A stretch of 13,539 bases of DNA from CAZVWH01 sp964631175 (GTDB taxonomy: Bacteria; Planctomycetota; Phycisphaerae; Sedimentisphaerales; Anaerobacaceae). This document shows positions 12,636 through 13,539 of the stretch, piece after piece; within the stretch, counting starts at the first letter, position 1, and each line of letters opens with the position of its first letter. The position numbers and the translations under genes were made by a program. Under the pieces are notes generated by a model. That model did no database searches. It had not been told where the DNA came from and saw only the letters and a list, made by a program, of their open reading frames with translations. The stretch lies in NCBI GenBank assembly GCA_964631175.1, contig CAZVWH010000077.1:1-13539 (forward strand), given 5' to 3'.

Positions 12636-12736
12636 GTCATTGCGAGGCCTGCAGAGCAGGCCGTGGCGATCTCTAAAACGAATATCAGAGATTGTGGCGC
12701 AAGCCATCCCGGCGACTTCGCTTTGCTCGTAATGAC
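12636..12736. repeat. GTCATTGCGAGGC stem-loop repeat, copy 2
   Basis: Starts GTCATTGCGAGGC and ends GCTCGTAATGAC, matching both ends of 9292-9367. The inside is longer and includes GAGATCGCC-like arms (GGCGATCTCT and AGAGATTGTGGC). It contains a CCTGCAGAGCAGG palindrome with CTGCAG at 12649-12654. Confidence 0.75.
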
Positions 12737-12846
12737 ATCCATCATTCAAGCTGCGACAGAGTAGTAGTATAACAAAATAAGAATAAACTTTTTAAAACTT
12801 TGATTAAATCACTGTGAACTTTTCTTGGTTTTTAAGGAGAGCAGTT

Positions 12847-13539
12847 ATGAATAAACGAAGAGGTTTTACTTTAATAGAACTTTTAGTAGTAATTGCTATC
12901 ATTTCAGTATTGATGGCACTATTAATGCCGGCACTGAATAGAGTGCGGGAGCAGGGCAAACGTGCGGTTTGTCTTAGCAACCTGAGGCAGTTACAGTTGG
13001 CATGGAGCGTATATGCAGATGATAATAACGAAAAAATAGTCAACGGGGAGGCGTATGACGGCATAGATGGCAAGGCACCTGTACCCACGAGCGGAATACA
13101 CGAGAGGGAGCGTTGGTGGACAGGTGATGATGTTGCCGCTGGTTACATGAACCAGGCAGAGAAATTACCTCAGGAATTACAGCTAATAGCAATCAGAGCT
13201 GGAGCGCTATTTCCGTACACTAAGAGTGAGAAGCTTTACCAGTGTCCGACTGGAGTTCGTGGAGAAATGCGGACATACTCCATAGTCGATTCTATGAACG
13301 GTCTTCCTCGGGACAGCACGTACCAGGGAAATGTGGGCTTGAGGGTAGGCACAACGGCGTTGTGGGTTAAAAAAAGAACAGAGATTCGTACTCCAGCCCC
13401 AGCCTATAGAATGGTTTTTCTTGATGAAGGCCGGGTAACTCCTGACAGTTATGCAACTCATTACGTTAATGAGCGATGGTGGGACCCACCACACGTCAGG
13501 CACGGCGAGGGGACGAACTTCTCTTTTGCAGATGGCCAT
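12847..13539 (+). CDS. Prepilin-type N-terminal cleavage/methylation protein with H-X9-DG end (partial)
   Basis: The first 231 codons of a type II secretion/type IV pilus-like pseudopilin gene, open to the window end. The N-terminus MNKRRG|FTLIELLVVIAII is a textbook class III signal: prepilin peptidase cleaves after Gly6, Phe7 is methylated, and Glu11 (mature position 5) is kept. The hydrophobic helix runs to about residue 29. CLSNLRQLQLAWSVYADDNN (42-61) follows, then a variable domain. The last visible residues HGEGTNFSFADGH (219-231) give His219-x9-Asp229-Gly230, the H-X9-DG motif of the large planctomycete/verrucomicrobial pseudopilin family. Only a short C-terminus should be missing. 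The start is backed by AAGGAGA at 12834-12840. Many such genes exist per planctomycete genome; secretion targets are unknown. Confidence 0.92.
   Translation, partial: MNKRRGFTLIELLVVIAIISVLMALLMPALNRVREQGKRAVCLSNLRQLQLAWSVYADDNNEKIVNGEAYDGIDGKAPVPTSGIHERERWWTGDDVAAGYMNQAEKLPQELQLIAIRAGALFPYTKSEKLYQCPTGVRGEMRTYSIVDSMNGLPRDSTYQGNVGLRVGTTALWVKKRTEIRTPAPAYRMVFLDEGRVTPDSYATHYVNERWWDPPHVRHGEGTNFSFADGH

Larger units (their letters stand above)
12350..12846. other. Divergent intergenic region between the xylR-like gene and the pseudopilin gene
   Basis: Holds the candidate xylR promoter and operator, a consensus-like TATAAT facing the other way (12448-12453, with TTGTTT 15 bp upstream), a short CCCG/CGGG hairpin near 12561-12580, and the GTCATTGCGAGGC repeat copy 2. 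12737-12833 shows nothing specific. Confidence 0.6.

Overview
The window looks like a chromosomal segment of a Planctomycetota bacterium, most likely of the Phycisphaerae/Sedimentisphaerales kind. The evidence is a small basic protein of the type restricted to the Planctomycetes-Verrucomicrobia-Chlamydiae group (8712-8966), a type II pseudopilin-like protein ending in an H-X9-DG motif (12847 to the window end), a XylR-type LacI/AraC hybrid regulator, and long intergenic tracts packed with short dispersed repeats. The taxon is an inference from these families; there is no rRNA in the window.

Layout. 1-723 is repeat-rich and gene-free. 724-3268 is a two-gene type II restriction-modification module of the BsuBI/PstI type: an N6-adenine methyltransferase followed 4 nt later by its endonuclease. 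3269-4296 is again repeat-rich. A 23-bp palindrome (arms AATACCTAAG/CTTAGGTATT) lies once upstream of the module and twice downstream, so the module sits in a repeat-bounded segment between housekeeping genes, as expected of an acquired island. 7607-4297 (minus strand) is a compact fatty-acid/phospholipid initiation operon, rpmF-plsX-fabH-fabD, with a good sigma70-like promoter at 7679-7707. Divergent from it, 7956-8966 holds a membrane protein with a SPOR-like C-terminal region and the PVC small basic protein, behind a second good promoter at 7829-7857. 8967-10463 is a 1.5-kb graveyard of inverted-repeat elements. A lone PilZ protein follows (10464-10778) with a strong terminator, then more repeats, then the minus-strand XylR-like regulator (11180-12349) with a candidate AraC-type operator just upstream, and finally the 5' part of a pseudopilin gene that runs off the end.

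How it fits together. The rpmF operon couples a ribosomal protein to PlsX (acyl-phosphate formation for phospholipids), FabH (first condensation) and FabD (malonyl loading of ACP), the usual bacterial linkage of ribosome and membrane-lipid synthesis. The R-M pair defends against foreign DNA. PilZ and the pseudopilin point to c-di-GMP signalling and secretion/pilus-like machinery, but their partners are outside the window.

The most unusual observation is that a dispersed intergenic repeat (core TTCGAC..GCTCA) has entered and expanded inside the essential gene fabD as 24-bp (8-codon) in-frame units. The spacing between the catalytic Ser and His is exactly 24 residues longer than in E. coli FabD. 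The same repeat family can be seen as an insertion in one of two otherwise similar repeats at 348-577. I see no clearly new multi-gene system; the novelty lies in the repeat biology and in the candidate xylR operator.
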